From NCBI RefSeq assembly GCF_017349295.1, contig NZ_JAFMPK010000048.1, positions 177,758 to 241,757 on the forward strand: a stretch of 64,000 nt of DNA, given 5' to 3'. The notes below the pieces were generated by a model. It had not been told where the DNA came from, did not search any database, and saw only the letters and a list, made by a program, of their open reading frames with translations. The DNA comes from Myceligenerans salitolerans (lineage in GTDB: Bacteria > Actinomycetota > Actinomycetes > Actinomycetales > Cellulomonadaceae). The position numbers were made by a program, and so were the translations under genes. Positions 33,993-41,457 of the stretch are shown here, piece after piece. The number at the start of each line of letters is the position of its first letter. The first letter of the stretch is position 1.

Positions 33993-34621
33993 GTGCCGCT
34001 GACGCGATCCGCGAGTCTCGCCTCGTCGCGATCCTCCGCAGCGACGACACCACCCGCCTCACAGCGGCAGCCGAGGTGCTCGCCGACGAGGGAATCCGCA
34101 CGATCGAGTTCCCCCTCACTCGGCCCGAGACACTCCACGTCATCTCAACGACCGCTGCTCGCCTCGGCACCGATATCCACGTCGGTGCTGGAACGGTCCG
34201 AACTATCGACGACGCCCGACGCGCTATCGATGCCGGGGCTACCTTCCTGGTAGCCCCTGGCCTGTCCCTTCCCGTCGTCGAGTACGCCCAGCAGCGCGGC
34301 GTAACCATGCTTCCCGGAGTCTTCACTCCAAGCGAAGCCGATCACGCCGCGCAGGCACGGGCCGAGCTGGTCAAGCTCTTCCCTGCCAGCTCCCACAACC
34401 CCGAGTTCCTCCGACAGATCCGCGCACCGCTACCCGACGTCGGCGTGATGGCAACCGGCGGCGTCACCCTCGAAGATGCCCAGGCATGGCTCGACGCCGG
34501 GGCCGCCGCGCTCGGCATCGGCTCACCTTTGCTTGGTGACAGCCTCACGACCGGGGACTTCGACGGCGTCCGCGACGCGGCGCGAACGTGGCGAGCCCTC
34601 GCAGCCCAGAACGCACGGTGA
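33989..34621 (+). CDS. eda: KDPG/KHG aldolase
   Basis: This is a 210-residue class I aldolase. The Schiff-base lysine is in LVKLFPAS (Lys129), the catalytic glutamate in IRTIEFPLTRP (Glu40), and the phosphate-site segments are DIHVGAGTVRT and VGVMATGGVTLEDAQAWLDA. It matches 2-dehydro-3-deoxyphosphogluconate / 4-hydroxy-2-oxoglutarate aldolase, which cleaves KDPG to pyruvate and glyceraldehyde 3-phosphate. Its ATG overlaps the stop of the GntR-kinase gene (ATGA), so both are made together. An upstream Entner-Doudoroff dehydratase is not present on the element. A metabolic aldolase on a conjugative element is unexpected. Confidence 0.88.
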   Translation: MSAADAIRESRLVAILRSDDTTRLTAAAEVLADEGIRTIEFPLTRPETLHVISTTAARLGTDIHVGAGTVRTIDDARRAIDAGATFLVAPGLSLPVVEYAQQRGVTMLPGVFTPSEADHAAQARAELVKLFPASSHNPEFLRQIRAPLPDVGVMATGGVTLEDAQAWLDAGAAALGIGSPLLGDSLTTGDFDGVRDAARTWRALAAQNAR

Positions 34622-34873
34622 AGTGGCCAGCCCGTTCGCACAAGCGCCCGCCGGTCCATCAACGCCCACCTCTGGCAAAGTTAAGGCGAATCTCCACCTT
34701 ATGGAGATCATCGGCGTTCACTCTGCCTGCCGCGACTTTGGCCCCAGATTTTGGCCCCGATCGCACGATCGAGCCCTAAGATGCCGCCATGATCTTTCGA
34801 ACAAACATGGACCACCTGACATCCTGCACTCAGCAACACTTCGAACCACTGGAGCAACTGGGTCACGGTCGAG

Positions 34874-35443
34874 ATGCCTGAATCGACCAGCTGGCAGTCG
34901 GCAGCTCTGGCCTTCGTTCTGGTCGCCATTCCGGCTGCGATCTCTTTGTGGGCAGCAATCTCATCGCGACGCTCCGCGGTAGAGTCCCGGGCGTCGCAAG
35001 ACGAGTCTGCAAGGCTCCAACGACTCGAGGCGCGGGTATCAGTCCAGAAGTACGACGTATACTCGTCCATTATTGTCACACTCGGCAAAGCTCTTGCGCC
35101 AGGCAATAAACCGGAGGATCTCGATATAAACGCTATCGGAAAGTTTCAAACGTGGGCCGTTATATATGCCTCCGATGGCGCCTTGGGAGCATTTGGTAGA
35201 TTCATGCAAGGCACATTCGCAAACGCCCCAGCCCGCGTGCTTCTTCGCCTCTATTCAGAGTTCGTGATCGAGGCCCGCAAAGATATGGGGGACGAAACGA
35301 CACAGGCGACCCCGGTCGACATTCTCGCTCCTCGACTCAAAGATTTGTACACCAACAAGGAAATGACGGCCATCTTTACGCTTCCCTTTGAAGAGCTGTG
35401 CCTCAAGGAGAACTGGTCAGCCCCCTGGGATGCAAATGACTGA
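34874..35443 (+). CDS. Element cargo: membrane-anchored protein of unknown function
   Basis: This is a 189-residue ORF. One N-terminal TM segment (SAALAFVLVAIPAAISLWAA) is followed by a short coiled-coil (RRSAVESRASQDESARLQRL) and a cytoplasmic or external helical domain (AIYASDGALGAFGRFMQGTF is near its middle in related form; visible landmarks are ITVLGKALAPGN-like and RVLLRLYSEFVIEARKDMGD). Codons ending in A or T are frequent (for example GTTATATATGCC), unlike the chromosome, which indicates foreign origin. The ribosome binding site is weak. The 252-bp gap before it contains no gene. Function unknown. Confidence 0.55.
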   Translation: MPESTSWQSAALAFVLVAIPAAISLWAAISSRRSAVESRASQDESARLQRLEARVSVQKYDVYSSIIVTLGKALAPGNKPEDLDINAIGKFQTWAVIYASDGALGAFGRFMQGTFANAPARVLLRLYSEFVIEARKDMGDETTQATPVDILAPRLKDLYTNKEMTAIFTLPFEELCLKENWSAPWDAND

Positions 35444-35888
35444 TTCATCACAGATCGTGCTGCGAGAGTCGACATTTGAGACACCTGACGAAGCATGCAC
35501 CGTGCAAGAACTGACCTGCATCCACCACGACGACGAGGTCGGTACCGCTAGCCCTTGGGCTCCTGGTTGGGACGCGATCAGCAGCCTCGGCACTGTCGGA
35601 GCAGTAGTCGCCGCCCTGGTCATCTGGCGCCTCGACATACGGCGGCAACGCCGTACGGAAGCGGCTCGGGTCTCCGCACGGGCCCGCTCGATCTCGGGCT
35701 TTGACAACAATGCTTTGGTCATCGTCGCGAACCGTGCCGCGTCACCCGCCTACGACGTCATAGTGGAGCGGATCGACAGCGACGCGGAGCCATTGCGCTT
35801 CGCCTTGCTCGCACCTGACGAGGAAGAGCGCTTCGCGACCAGTGGGGACATGCTCAAACCCGGGCAGCTCGACTCTCTCACACAGTGA
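35430..35888 (+). CDS. Element cargo: second small membrane protein, unknown function
   Basis: This is a 152-residue ORF. ATG 35430 (alternative ATG 35436) overlaps the end of the 189-aa gene by 8-14 bp, so the pair is co-translated. An N-terminal soluble part of about 40 residues precedes one TM (AISSLGTVGAVVAALVIWRL) and a small domain (FDNNALVIVANRAASPAYDV). No family is recognised. It is the last gene before the right attachment site. Confidence 0.5.
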   Translation: MQMTDSSQIVLRESTFETPDEACTVQELTCIHHDDEVGTASPWAPGWDAISSLGTVGAVVAALVIWRLDIRRQRRTEAARVSARARSISGFDNNALVIVANRAASPAYDVIVERIDSDAEPLRFALLAPDEEERFATSGDMLKPGQLDSLTQ

Positions 35889-36115
35889 AGTTCACGATGA
35901 ACGGCCTTCGGTGGGTGGTGCGCCCAGATGGCAAGCCACGTCGGGTACGACTCAGGTAGGGCACCGCGAAGCGATTCAAGTCCCCGGATTACCCCCGTCT
36001 ATCGCCTCGCGGCCGGTCCAAGCGCGTCCGAACGGATGCGAACGGCAACCAGCATCCTCGCAGGCCAGAACAACAATGTGCGCGTCCTTACAACGCCATG
36101 CAAGTTGGCACGATT
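35889..36115. other. Noncoding right end of the element
   Basis: No convincing gene, repeat or hairpin was seen in this 227-bp stretch between the last cargo ORF and the right attachment site. It may hold integrase or excisionase arm-binding sites, which cannot be identified by eye. Confidence 0.4.
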
Positions 36116-36133
36116 ATCCCACCGCTACCGCAC
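36116..36133 (+). repeat. Right attachment site
   Basis: This is an exact 18-bp copy of the tRNA-Ser 3' end (ATCCCACCGCTACCGCAC) without the rest of the tRNA. It marks the right border of the element and the return to chromosomal sequence. Confidence 0.9.
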
Positions 36134-36154
36134 TGTGATGTCGCAGGACATCGG

Positions 36155-36191
36155 AATGGCCTGAACCCACGGAATGTGGGTTCAGGCCATT
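36155..36191 (+). terminator. Stranded chromosomal terminator, probably the original one of tRNA-Ser
   Basis: There is a perfect 15-bp inverted repeat, AATGGCCTGAACCCA (36155-36169) with 36177-36191, and a 7-nt loop. It starts 22 bp past the right attachment site, close to the 16-bp distance of the element's own terminator from the tRNA. It may also serve the sortase gene ending at 36272. Confidence 0.7.
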
Positions 36192-36271
36192 CGGCGTTCG
36201 CGGGGTGGTGTCGTGGGTCAGCGGCGGCCTCGGTGCCGACCGCCGGTGCGGCACGTCGACGACCGCTCCGC

Positions 36272-37012
36272 TCAGCCCCGCACCAGTTCCGCGAAGACGA
36301 TCACGTTGTCCAGATGATGTCCCGACTCCTCGTCGAACGTGCCGCCGCAGGTGATCACCCGCAGTTCCGGCCCCTTGGTCGCGCCGTACACGTCGACACG
36401 AGGGAAGTCCGCCCTGGGGGCGCTCCTGATCTCCGTGACCTCGAAGACCGCGGTGCTGCCATCCGCCCGGTCCACCTCGATGCGGTCACCCGGGCGGGTG
36501 TTGCCGAGTTCGAAGAACACCGACGGACGGTAGCCGGTGCCGGTGACATGGCCCTCGAGCACGGCCGGTCCGGCCTCACCGGGCGTCGGTGACCCGTCGT
36601 ACCACGCGACCTCGTCGTAGCGTGCGCCGGAGGGCACCCGCAGCCGCCCTTCCGGGTCGAGACCGAGCCCGTGGACGGGCGAGTCCACCCCGATGCTCGG
36701 GATGCGTACCGCCGTGGGCCGCGAGGCGGGCATCGGACGGGCCGTGGCCTCCGCGGGCCCGTCCGGGGCCGTCGGCATCGTCCGGGAGGACGCCGAGGGC
36801 CGGCCGTCTGCCGGCTCCGGAGCCCCGTTCGGCGCCGCCGGGCCCGTCTCCGTCACGTCGGCGGCCGCAGGAGGCGCCGGCGGCGGACCGACCTGGTGGG
36901 CAGCCGCCCAGGCGGCGGCGACCCCGCCGATGACGACCAGCGCGGCGCACACCGCCACCACGGCTCGGTGGTGACGGTGTGCGCGGTTCCTGGCCGGACC
37001 CGTCGTCGTCAC
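36272..37012 (-). CDS. Class F sortase
   Basis: This is a 246-residue membrane-anchored transpeptidase. An N-terminal TM (AVVAVCAALVVIGGVAAAWA) is followed by a Pro/Ala-rich linker to about residue 100, then the sortase barrel (RIPSIGVDSPVHGLG, AWYDGSPTPGEAGPAVLEGH). The catalytic His is His155 in LEGHVTG and the Cys is Cys222 in VITCGGTFD. The catalytic Arg normally found shortly after the Cys is not apparent: the next Arg is 245. It is coupled by 4-bp overlap to the upstream CHRD gene, its probable partner. It attaches or processes surface proteins outside the membrane. Confidence 0.85.
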   Translation of the reverse strand: MTTTGPARNRAHRHHRAVVAVCAALVVIGGVAAAWAAAHQVGPPPAPPAAADVTETGPAAPNGAPEPADGRPSASSRTMPTAPDGPAEATARPMPASRPTAVRIPSIGVDSPVHGLGLDPEGRLRVPSGARYDEVAWYDGSPTPGEAGPAVLEGHVTGTGYRPSVFFELGNTRPGDRIEVDRADGSTAVFEVTEIRSAPRADFPRVDVYGATKGPELRVITCGGTFDEESGHHLDNVIVFAELVRG

Positions 37013-37770
37013 CTGGTGGCGCGACGCCGGGCGGCGATCAGGCCGACGACGCCCAGGCCCATGGCCATGGTGCCGAGGGCGAGGGCCGCCGGGTACTCGA
37101 CGCCCGCCGTGGTGCTGCCGCCGGTCTCGACGCCGCCTTCCGGCATGCTCATCTGGACCACGTCGAGCTCACCGCACGCGGCCGGGTCGGTCGCCTCGGA
37201 CGGCAGGCTCGGGTCGAGGTCGGACTTCGTGTCGCCGTCGTACGCGCCGGAGCCGTCGTGGTCGACACCGTGCACGACGACGACGCCGTCACCGGCGGCG
37301 ATCTGCTGAGCGACCTCCTCGGAAACCGTGATGGTCCGCGAGTAGGTGTTGCTGGCGTCGGCGGGGAAGTTCTCGACGTCGAGGGCGGCGTCGGGGCCGG
37401 TCTCACCGGGCTCCGTCGTCAGCGACACGGCGACCCCGCCGTACTGGTCGGCCGCGTCGCTGACCTGGAGGGCACCTTCGAAGCCGCTGCCCTCCTGGTC
37501 GTTCGCGGGGCAGACGTTCTGCCCGCCGATGTGGATGTGCTGGGCGTGCGGAGCGCCGGCGAGCAGCCCCTGCGTCTCGAGCTGGATCTCGAGCTGGGTG
37601 CCGTCGATCTTGGCCCACGCCGTACCCGAAGCGCCCGAGTCGTTGAGCTGGGAGAGCTGCGCGGTGAGCTCGTGACCGCTGTGGTCGTCGGCCGCGGCAG
37701 GCCCCGCTGCCAACGGCAGGCCGACGAGGGTCGCGGTGGTGGCGATGATGGCGAGTCGTGTCTTGCGCAT
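37009..37770 (-). CDS. CHRD-domain secreted protein with C-terminal membrane anchor
   Basis: This is a 253-residue protein. A signal peptide (RLAIIATTATLVGLPLAAG, cleavage near AAADD) is followed by a CHRD-like domain with LEIQLETQGLLAGAPHAQHI, HIGGQNVCPAND, and GDGVVVVHGVDHDGSGAYDG. A low-complexity linker (EGGVETGGSTTAG) leads to a TM (YPAALALGTMAMGLGVVGLI) and the basic tail AARRRATR. This C-terminal layout is that of a sortase substrate, but no LPxTG is present; VETGG is the nearest resemblance. ATG 37770 follows AGGAGG. It is co-transcribed with the class F sortase. Confidence 0.8.
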   Translation of the reverse strand: MRKTRLAIIATTATLVGLPLAAGPAAADDHSGHELTAQLSQLNDSGASGTAWAKIDGTQLEIQLETQGLLAGAPHAQHIHIGGQNVCPANDQEGSGFEGALQVSDAADQYGGVAVSLTTEPGETGPDAALDVENFPADASNTYSRTITVSEEVAQQIAAGDGVVVVHGVDHDGSGAYDGDTKSDLDPSLPSEATDPAACGELDVVQMSMPEGGVETGGSTTAGVEYPAALALGTMAMGLGVVGLIAARRRATR

Positions 37771-37886
37771 GACGTGTCCTCCTGTAGACCGGCGGCGAGC
37801 TGCCGCCTGGGTAGGGCATCGGAGGTTCGGAGCGGCCGTCGATCCGGATGGGTCCGAGAAGGGCGACCGGCTCACCGGCGTCGGGC

Positions 37887-38591
37887 TCAGGCGTCAAGCG
37901 TCGCCGGTCTCAACGCACGGATCAGCTCCGGGTCGGTGTACGCGTCCAGCGTGAGGATCCGGCCGTCCTCGACGGTGAAGACCATGATGCTCGGCGGCGC
38001 CGCGGTGGTGGCGGCGATCGCGCCGATCTTGTCGCCGACCCGGACCAGATGCCCGGTCTCGGCCATGGAAGAGAAGGCGATGGCACGACTCGCGACGTTC
38101 GCGGCGCCGCGGACGGTCAGGCAGAGGTCGTCGCTGTGGGTACGGAGCGCGATGTCGGGGTCGAGAAGGGCCACGAGGGTTCCGGCGTCGCCCTCGCGAG
38201 CCGCGGTGGTGAACGCTTCGGCCAGGTCGCGCTGCGCGGTGATCTCCGGGCTCGGCGGCTCCGGGTTGCCCCGCACCCGGCGCCGGGCGCGGCGCGCGAG
38301 CCGGCGGGCGGCGACCGGGGAACGGTCCACGATGTCGGCGATCTGGTCGAACGGGACGCCGAACATGTCGTGCAGGACGAACGCCAGCCGCTCGGTCGGC
38401 TCCAGCGTCTCCAGGACCACCAGCAGCGCCCCGCCCACGGAGTCGGCCAGGAGCGCCGCTGCCTCCGGGTCCGTCCCCGCGGACGAGGCGGGAAGGGTGC
38501 GCGCGGCGTGGGCGAACGCCGTCGGGTGCGGACGCTCCTCGCCGGAGCCGTCCCCGCGCGGCCGGTGTCCTGTCGCGACCTTGTCGTCCAT
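37887..38591 (-). CDS. ECF41-like protein lacking sigma region 2 (sigma-4 plus SnoaL-like domain)
   Basis: This is a 234-residue protein. Residues about 40-105 are sigma region 4 (LLVVLETLEPTERLAFVLHD, then DQIADIVDRSPVAARRLARR), as in SigJ/ECF41 factors. Residues about 120-230 are the SnoaL-like C-terminal domain these factors carry. The N-terminal region 2, which binds core polymerase and the -10 element, is absent: only about 40 unstructured residues precede region 4, and a strong site (GAAGGAG) is placed directly before ATG 38591. It lies 117 bp upstream of the CHRD gene on the same strand. It may regulate by protein binding rather than as a sigma factor, or be a decayed gene. Confidence 0.75.
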   Translation of the reverse strand: MDDKVATGHRPRGDGSGEERPHPTAFAHAARTLPASSAGTDPEAAALLADSVGGALLVVLETLEPTERLAFVLHDMFGVPFDQIADIVDRSPVAARRLARRARRRVRGNPEPPSPEITAQRDLAEAFTTAAREGDAGTLVALLDPDIALRTHSDDLCLTVRGAANVASRAIAFSSMAETGHLVRVGDKIGAIAATTAAPPSIMVFTVEDGRILTLDAYTDPELIRALRPATLDA

Positions 38592-38837
38592 GCCGTTCTC
38601 CTTCGTCGTGCCGGCGGTCTCGCCGGGTGAGCACCCGCCGGATGGCCGCTTCGACGTACGGACCGTCCGGTTACCCCGCGCGAGATCGCGGTGCCTCACC
38701 CGTCCTCACCGATGACGGTTCGCCACCCGCGTTTGTGACCGCGTCCCGGGTCCTGGGCAGTTCTGCGACGGCGCCCCGACGTCCGGGCGAACCGGTCCCG
38801 GTGCCTCGCCGCCGGGCCGGCCCGCCGGGAGCGCGAA
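38592..38837. other. Intergenic region upstream of the ECF41-like gene
   Basis: Apart from the ribosome binding site next to 38591, no gene is seen in the interval up to the GH43 terminator. No sigma region 2 coding sequence is visible in any frame of this stretch. Confidence 0.5.
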
Positions 38838-38883
38838 GGGCTCCCGCTCGGCGATCACGCCAGGCGGGAGCCCCGTGCCACGG
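38838..38883 (-). terminator. Terminator of the GH43 gene
   Basis: There is a perfect 10-bp inverted repeat, GGGCTCCCGC (38838-38847) with 38874-38883, just past the GH43 stop codon. Confidence 0.6.
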
Positions 38884-38890
38884 AACACGC

Positions 38891-40333
38891 TCAGTACACG
38901 CTCGGCCATCCGTCGTCGTACCGCAGCAGGTTGATCCCGAGCTGCGCGACGCCGTCGTCCCGGTAGTAGTGGTAGAAGAGCACGTCGGCGTCGCTGTCCG
39001 CGAGCACCGTCTGGTGTCCCGGCCCGTGGACGGACCCGTGACCCGCGAGGATCTCCGTTCCGCCGCCGTTCGTCATCGGCGTCCCCGCACGGTCCACGTA
39101 GGGGCCCGTGATCGACCTGGACCGCCCGACCATGACGCGGTACGTCGAGTCGGCGCCCTGGCAGCACCGATCGAACGACACGAACAGGTAGTAGTAGCCG
39201 TTCCGGTGATGAATGGTCGGCGCCTCGACCGCGTCGCCGCCCCGGCTCGCGATGCCGTGGAACTCCGATCCGGACCGCAGGCCCGTCGAGGGATCGAGCC
39301 GGATCAGCTTGATACCCGACCAGAAGGAGCCGAAGCTCATCCACCAGTTCCCGTTCTGGTCCTCGGTCACGGCCGGGTCGATGGCGTTGAAGGTGTCACC
39401 GGCGCGGGACTCGACGACCACGCCCCGGTGGGTCCAGGTGCCCGACGCGCCGGACGGGCTCGTCGCGAGGAAGATCGCCGACCTGTTGGATCCGAACGAC
39501 GACGCCGAGTACCAGAGGTAGTACTGCCCGTTCGCGTACTTGAGCTCGGGCGCCCAGAGGTTGCGGTCGCCGCCGGTGTACTCGTCGGCCCAGGGCGTGC
39601 CCCCGGGGAACGCCGCGCCCACGTCGTTCCACGTGGTGCGGTCGTCCGACGACTTGAGCCCCACGCCGTTCGCCGTGAACGCGAGGAGGTACTCGCCGTT
39701 CGCCTTCTTGATCACCGTCGGGTCGTGGGCGAACGTGTCGCCCGAGACGGCACCGGGACCCGGGTAGTCGGCGGCCACGGTGTCGACGGCGACGAGCCGC
39801 CACTGCTGGTTGGCGGCGTCGGTGTCGTCGTACTGCGAGATGCGCGCGCCGTCGGCCGTGGACCAGCCCCACAGGTCGAGCGCCTTGCCGCTGTTGCGGT
39901 TGACGAGCTGGATGTTGCCCGCCACGTCCTGCACACGGAACTGCTGGTTGGGGTTGCCCAGGTCGGACCACTGGACCACCTGTGCCCCGTTGTCCACCGA
40001 GTGCTCGTAGATCTCGGCCACCAGGCCGCTGCAGCGGTTCTGCAACCGGTGGTAGCCCCCACCCGAGTCGAGGAAGCGCCACTGCTGCGCACAGGTGTCG
40101 TTGCGGGTGAACTGCGTGACCTCGGCGCCCTCGGCGGACGACCCTCCTGCGATCTCCATCGCCTTGCCGCTGTGCTGGTTGACCAGGACGTACCAGGTGT
40201 TCGCGTCGATCGTCGCGGCCGACGCCGGCCCGGCCGTGGGGACCACGACGCAGGCCAGGGCGAGGGCCATGACGGAGAGCAGTGTGAGCGCCACCCGTCG
40301 GCCACGCCGCGGGAGTACCCGTATCGGTTCCAT
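38891..40333 (-). CDS. Secreted GH43 glycosidase (arabinanase-like) with N-terminal ricin-type lectin domain
   Basis: This is a 480-residue secreted protein. A signal peptide (ALTLLSVMALALACVVV, cleavage near ASAAT) leads to a RICIN/CBM13 beta-trefoil at about residues 42-170 with repeated QxW motifs (CAQQWRFLDSGGGYHRLQNR; NPNQQFRVQDVAGNIQLVNR; NQQWRL). A GH43 five-blade propeller follows: DTFAHDPTVIKKANGEYLL with the base Asp, LWAPELKYANGQYYLWYSAS, NAIDPAVTEDQNGNWWMSFG (second Asp) and VEAPTIHHRNGYYYLFVSF with the likely general acid Glu. It resembles endo-1,5-alpha-L-arabinanases. AGGAGGAGG precedes ATG 40333. It hydrolyses arabinan-type side chains outside the cell; exact specificity is inferred. 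Confidence 0.9.
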   Translation of the reverse strand: MEPIRVLPRRGRRVALTLLSVMALALACVVVPTAGPASAATIDANTWYVLVNQHSGKAMEIAGGSSAEGAEVTQFTRNDTCAQQWRFLDSGGGYHRLQNRCSGLVAEIYEHSVDNGAQVVQWSDLGNPNQQFRVQDVAGNIQLVNRNSGKALDLWGWSTADGARISQYDDTDAANQQWRLVAVDTVAADYPGPGAVSGDTFAHDPTVIKKANGEYLLAFTANGVGLKSSDDRTTWNDVGAAFPGGTPWADEYTGGDRNLWAPELKYANGQYYLWYSASSFGSNRSAIFLATSPSGASGTWTHRGVVVESRAGDTFNAIDPAVTEDQNGNWWMSFGSFWSGIKLIRLDPSTGLRSGSEFHGIASRGGDAVEAPTIHHRNGYYYLFVSFDRCCQGADSTYRVMVGRSRSITGPYVDRAGTPMTNGGGTEILAGHGSVHGPGHQTVLADSDADVLFYHYYRDDGVAQLGINLLRYDDGWPSVY

Positions 40334-40436
40334 AGAGACCTCCTCCTTGAGGTTCCGGCGACCTTCCGGACGCCATCGGCTAGTTTTCATCGATGTAGAA
40401 CATGGCGTCAAGGCCTCACGTTCTAGGCTCGTTCCC

Positions 40437-41333
40437 GTGCAGCCCGTCTCGCGCCCCACCACCTGGCAGCCCGAGCCTGTCACCGTGCCCCTCACCACCG
40501 TCGACGACGCCGTCCGCGTGCTCGCCGGGATCCGGTTCGTCGCCCTGACCGGCGCGGGGATCTCCACGGACTCCGGCATCCCCGACTACCGCGGGCCCGG
40601 CTCGCCGCCCCGCAACCCGATGACCTACCAGCAGTTCGTCGGCGACGAGGCGTTCCGCCGCCACTACTGGGCGCGCAACCACGTGGGCTGGCGGCACATG
40701 CGCCGCACCCGGCCGAACGCCGGGCACCGCGCGCTCGTGCGCCTCGAGGAGCGAGGACTGCTGTCCGGGACCATCACCCAGAACGTCGACCTCCTGCACC
40801 AGGAGGCGGGATCCCGCGCGGTCATCGACCTGCACGGGCGCTACGACCGCGTGGTCTGCCTGTCCTGCTCACAGGTCGTGTCGCGTTCCCGGCTGGCCGA
40901 GCGCCTCGACGCGCTCAACCCGGGCTTCGCCGAGTCGATCGGAGCGGTGGGCGACATCGAGATCGCCCCGGACGCCGACGCCGTCATCTCCGCGACCTCC
41001 CACTTCCGGCCGGCGCCGTGCGACTCGTGCGGCGGAGTGCTCAAGCCCGAGATCGTCTACTTCGGCGAGAACGTGCCGCGCGCCCGGGTCGAGGCCGCGT
41101 ACGCCATGGTGGACGGCGCCGACGCCCTGCTGGTGGCCGGGTCCTCACTGACGGTGATGAGCGGCCTGCGATTCGTGAAGCGCGCCGCCAGGGACGGCAA
41201 ACCCGTGGTCATCGTGAACCGCGGCGTGACACGCGGCGACGCTCACGCCACGGTGAAGGTGGACGGCGGGACGAGCAGCGTCCTGCCCGCTCTCGTCACA
41301 CGACTGCCGGATCTCGACGCCTCGGGGCCGTAG
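40437..41333 (+). CDS. Sir2-family NAD-dependent protein deacylase
   Basis: This is a 298-residue sirtuin. The NAD site is FVALTGAGISTDSGIPDYRG, the catalytic loop TQNVDLLHQEAG, and the catalytic His is in DLHGRYDRVV. A four-cysteine zinc site is split as CLSC and CDSC. PEIVYFGENVPRARVEAA and LVAGSSLTVMSGLRFV complete the Rossmann fold. The long insert between the Cys pairs is of the class II (SIRT4-like) type. It removes acyl groups from lysines using NAD; targets are unknown. The start GTG 40437 is chosen because the upstream frame crosses the GH43 promoter region; the exact start is uncertain. Confidence 0.88.
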   Translation: MQPVSRPTTWQPEPVTVPLTTVDDAVRVLAGIRFVALTGAGISTDSGIPDYRGPGSPPRNPMTYQQFVGDEAFRRHYWARNHVGWRHMRRTRPNAGHRALVRLEERGLLSGTITQNVDLLHQEAGSRAVIDLHGRYDRVVCLSCSQVVSRSRLAERLDALNPGFAESIGAVGDIEIAPDADAVISATSHFRPAPCDSCGGVLKPEIVYFGENVPRARVEAAYAMVDGADALLVAGSSLTVMSGLRFVKRAARDGKPVVIVNRGVTRGDAHATVKVDGGTSSVLPALVTRLPDLDASGP

Positions 41334-41386
41334 CGAGCGCCGCAGTGCGGCCGCCCGAGCAGCGAGCGCCGCAGTGCGGCCGCCCG
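41332..41386 (+). repeat. Tandem direct repeat with internal hairpins
   Basis: Two identical 26-bp copies (41332-41357 and 41361-41386) are separated by 3 bp. Each contains the inverted repeat GCCGCAGTGCGGC. They begin at the sirtuin stop codon and may act as its terminator. Confidence 0.75.
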
Positions 41387-41457
41387 GAGAAGTCTCTGGC
41401 GCGTCAAATCTGAGTTTTGCTACCGTCGCCTCACCGCAACCGTGAAGGGACGACGAC

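Larger units (their letters stand above)
22728..36133. mobile_element. AICE-like integrative and conjugative element in tRNA-Ser(CGA)
   Basis: The element spans 13.4 kb between two exact 18-bp repeats. It holds tyrosine integrase, excisionase, a P-loop replication-type ATPase, a FtsK/TraB-like pump, a DUF2637/Spd-like membrane protein and small genes on the minus strand. A GntR-type regulator fused to a kinase is read divergently. This is the architecture of actinomycete integrative and conjugative elements such as pSAM2, which transfer double-stranded DNA with a single FtsK-like protein. No relaxase or type IV secretion genes are seen. Cargo sits at both ends. None of the core genes is visibly broken, so the element may be functional; activity is untested. 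Confidence 0.9.

Noticed and set aside
35842-36138. Small plus-strand ORFs across the right end of the element
   Set aside because: They cross the attachment site, have no ribosome binding site and no recognisable composition.
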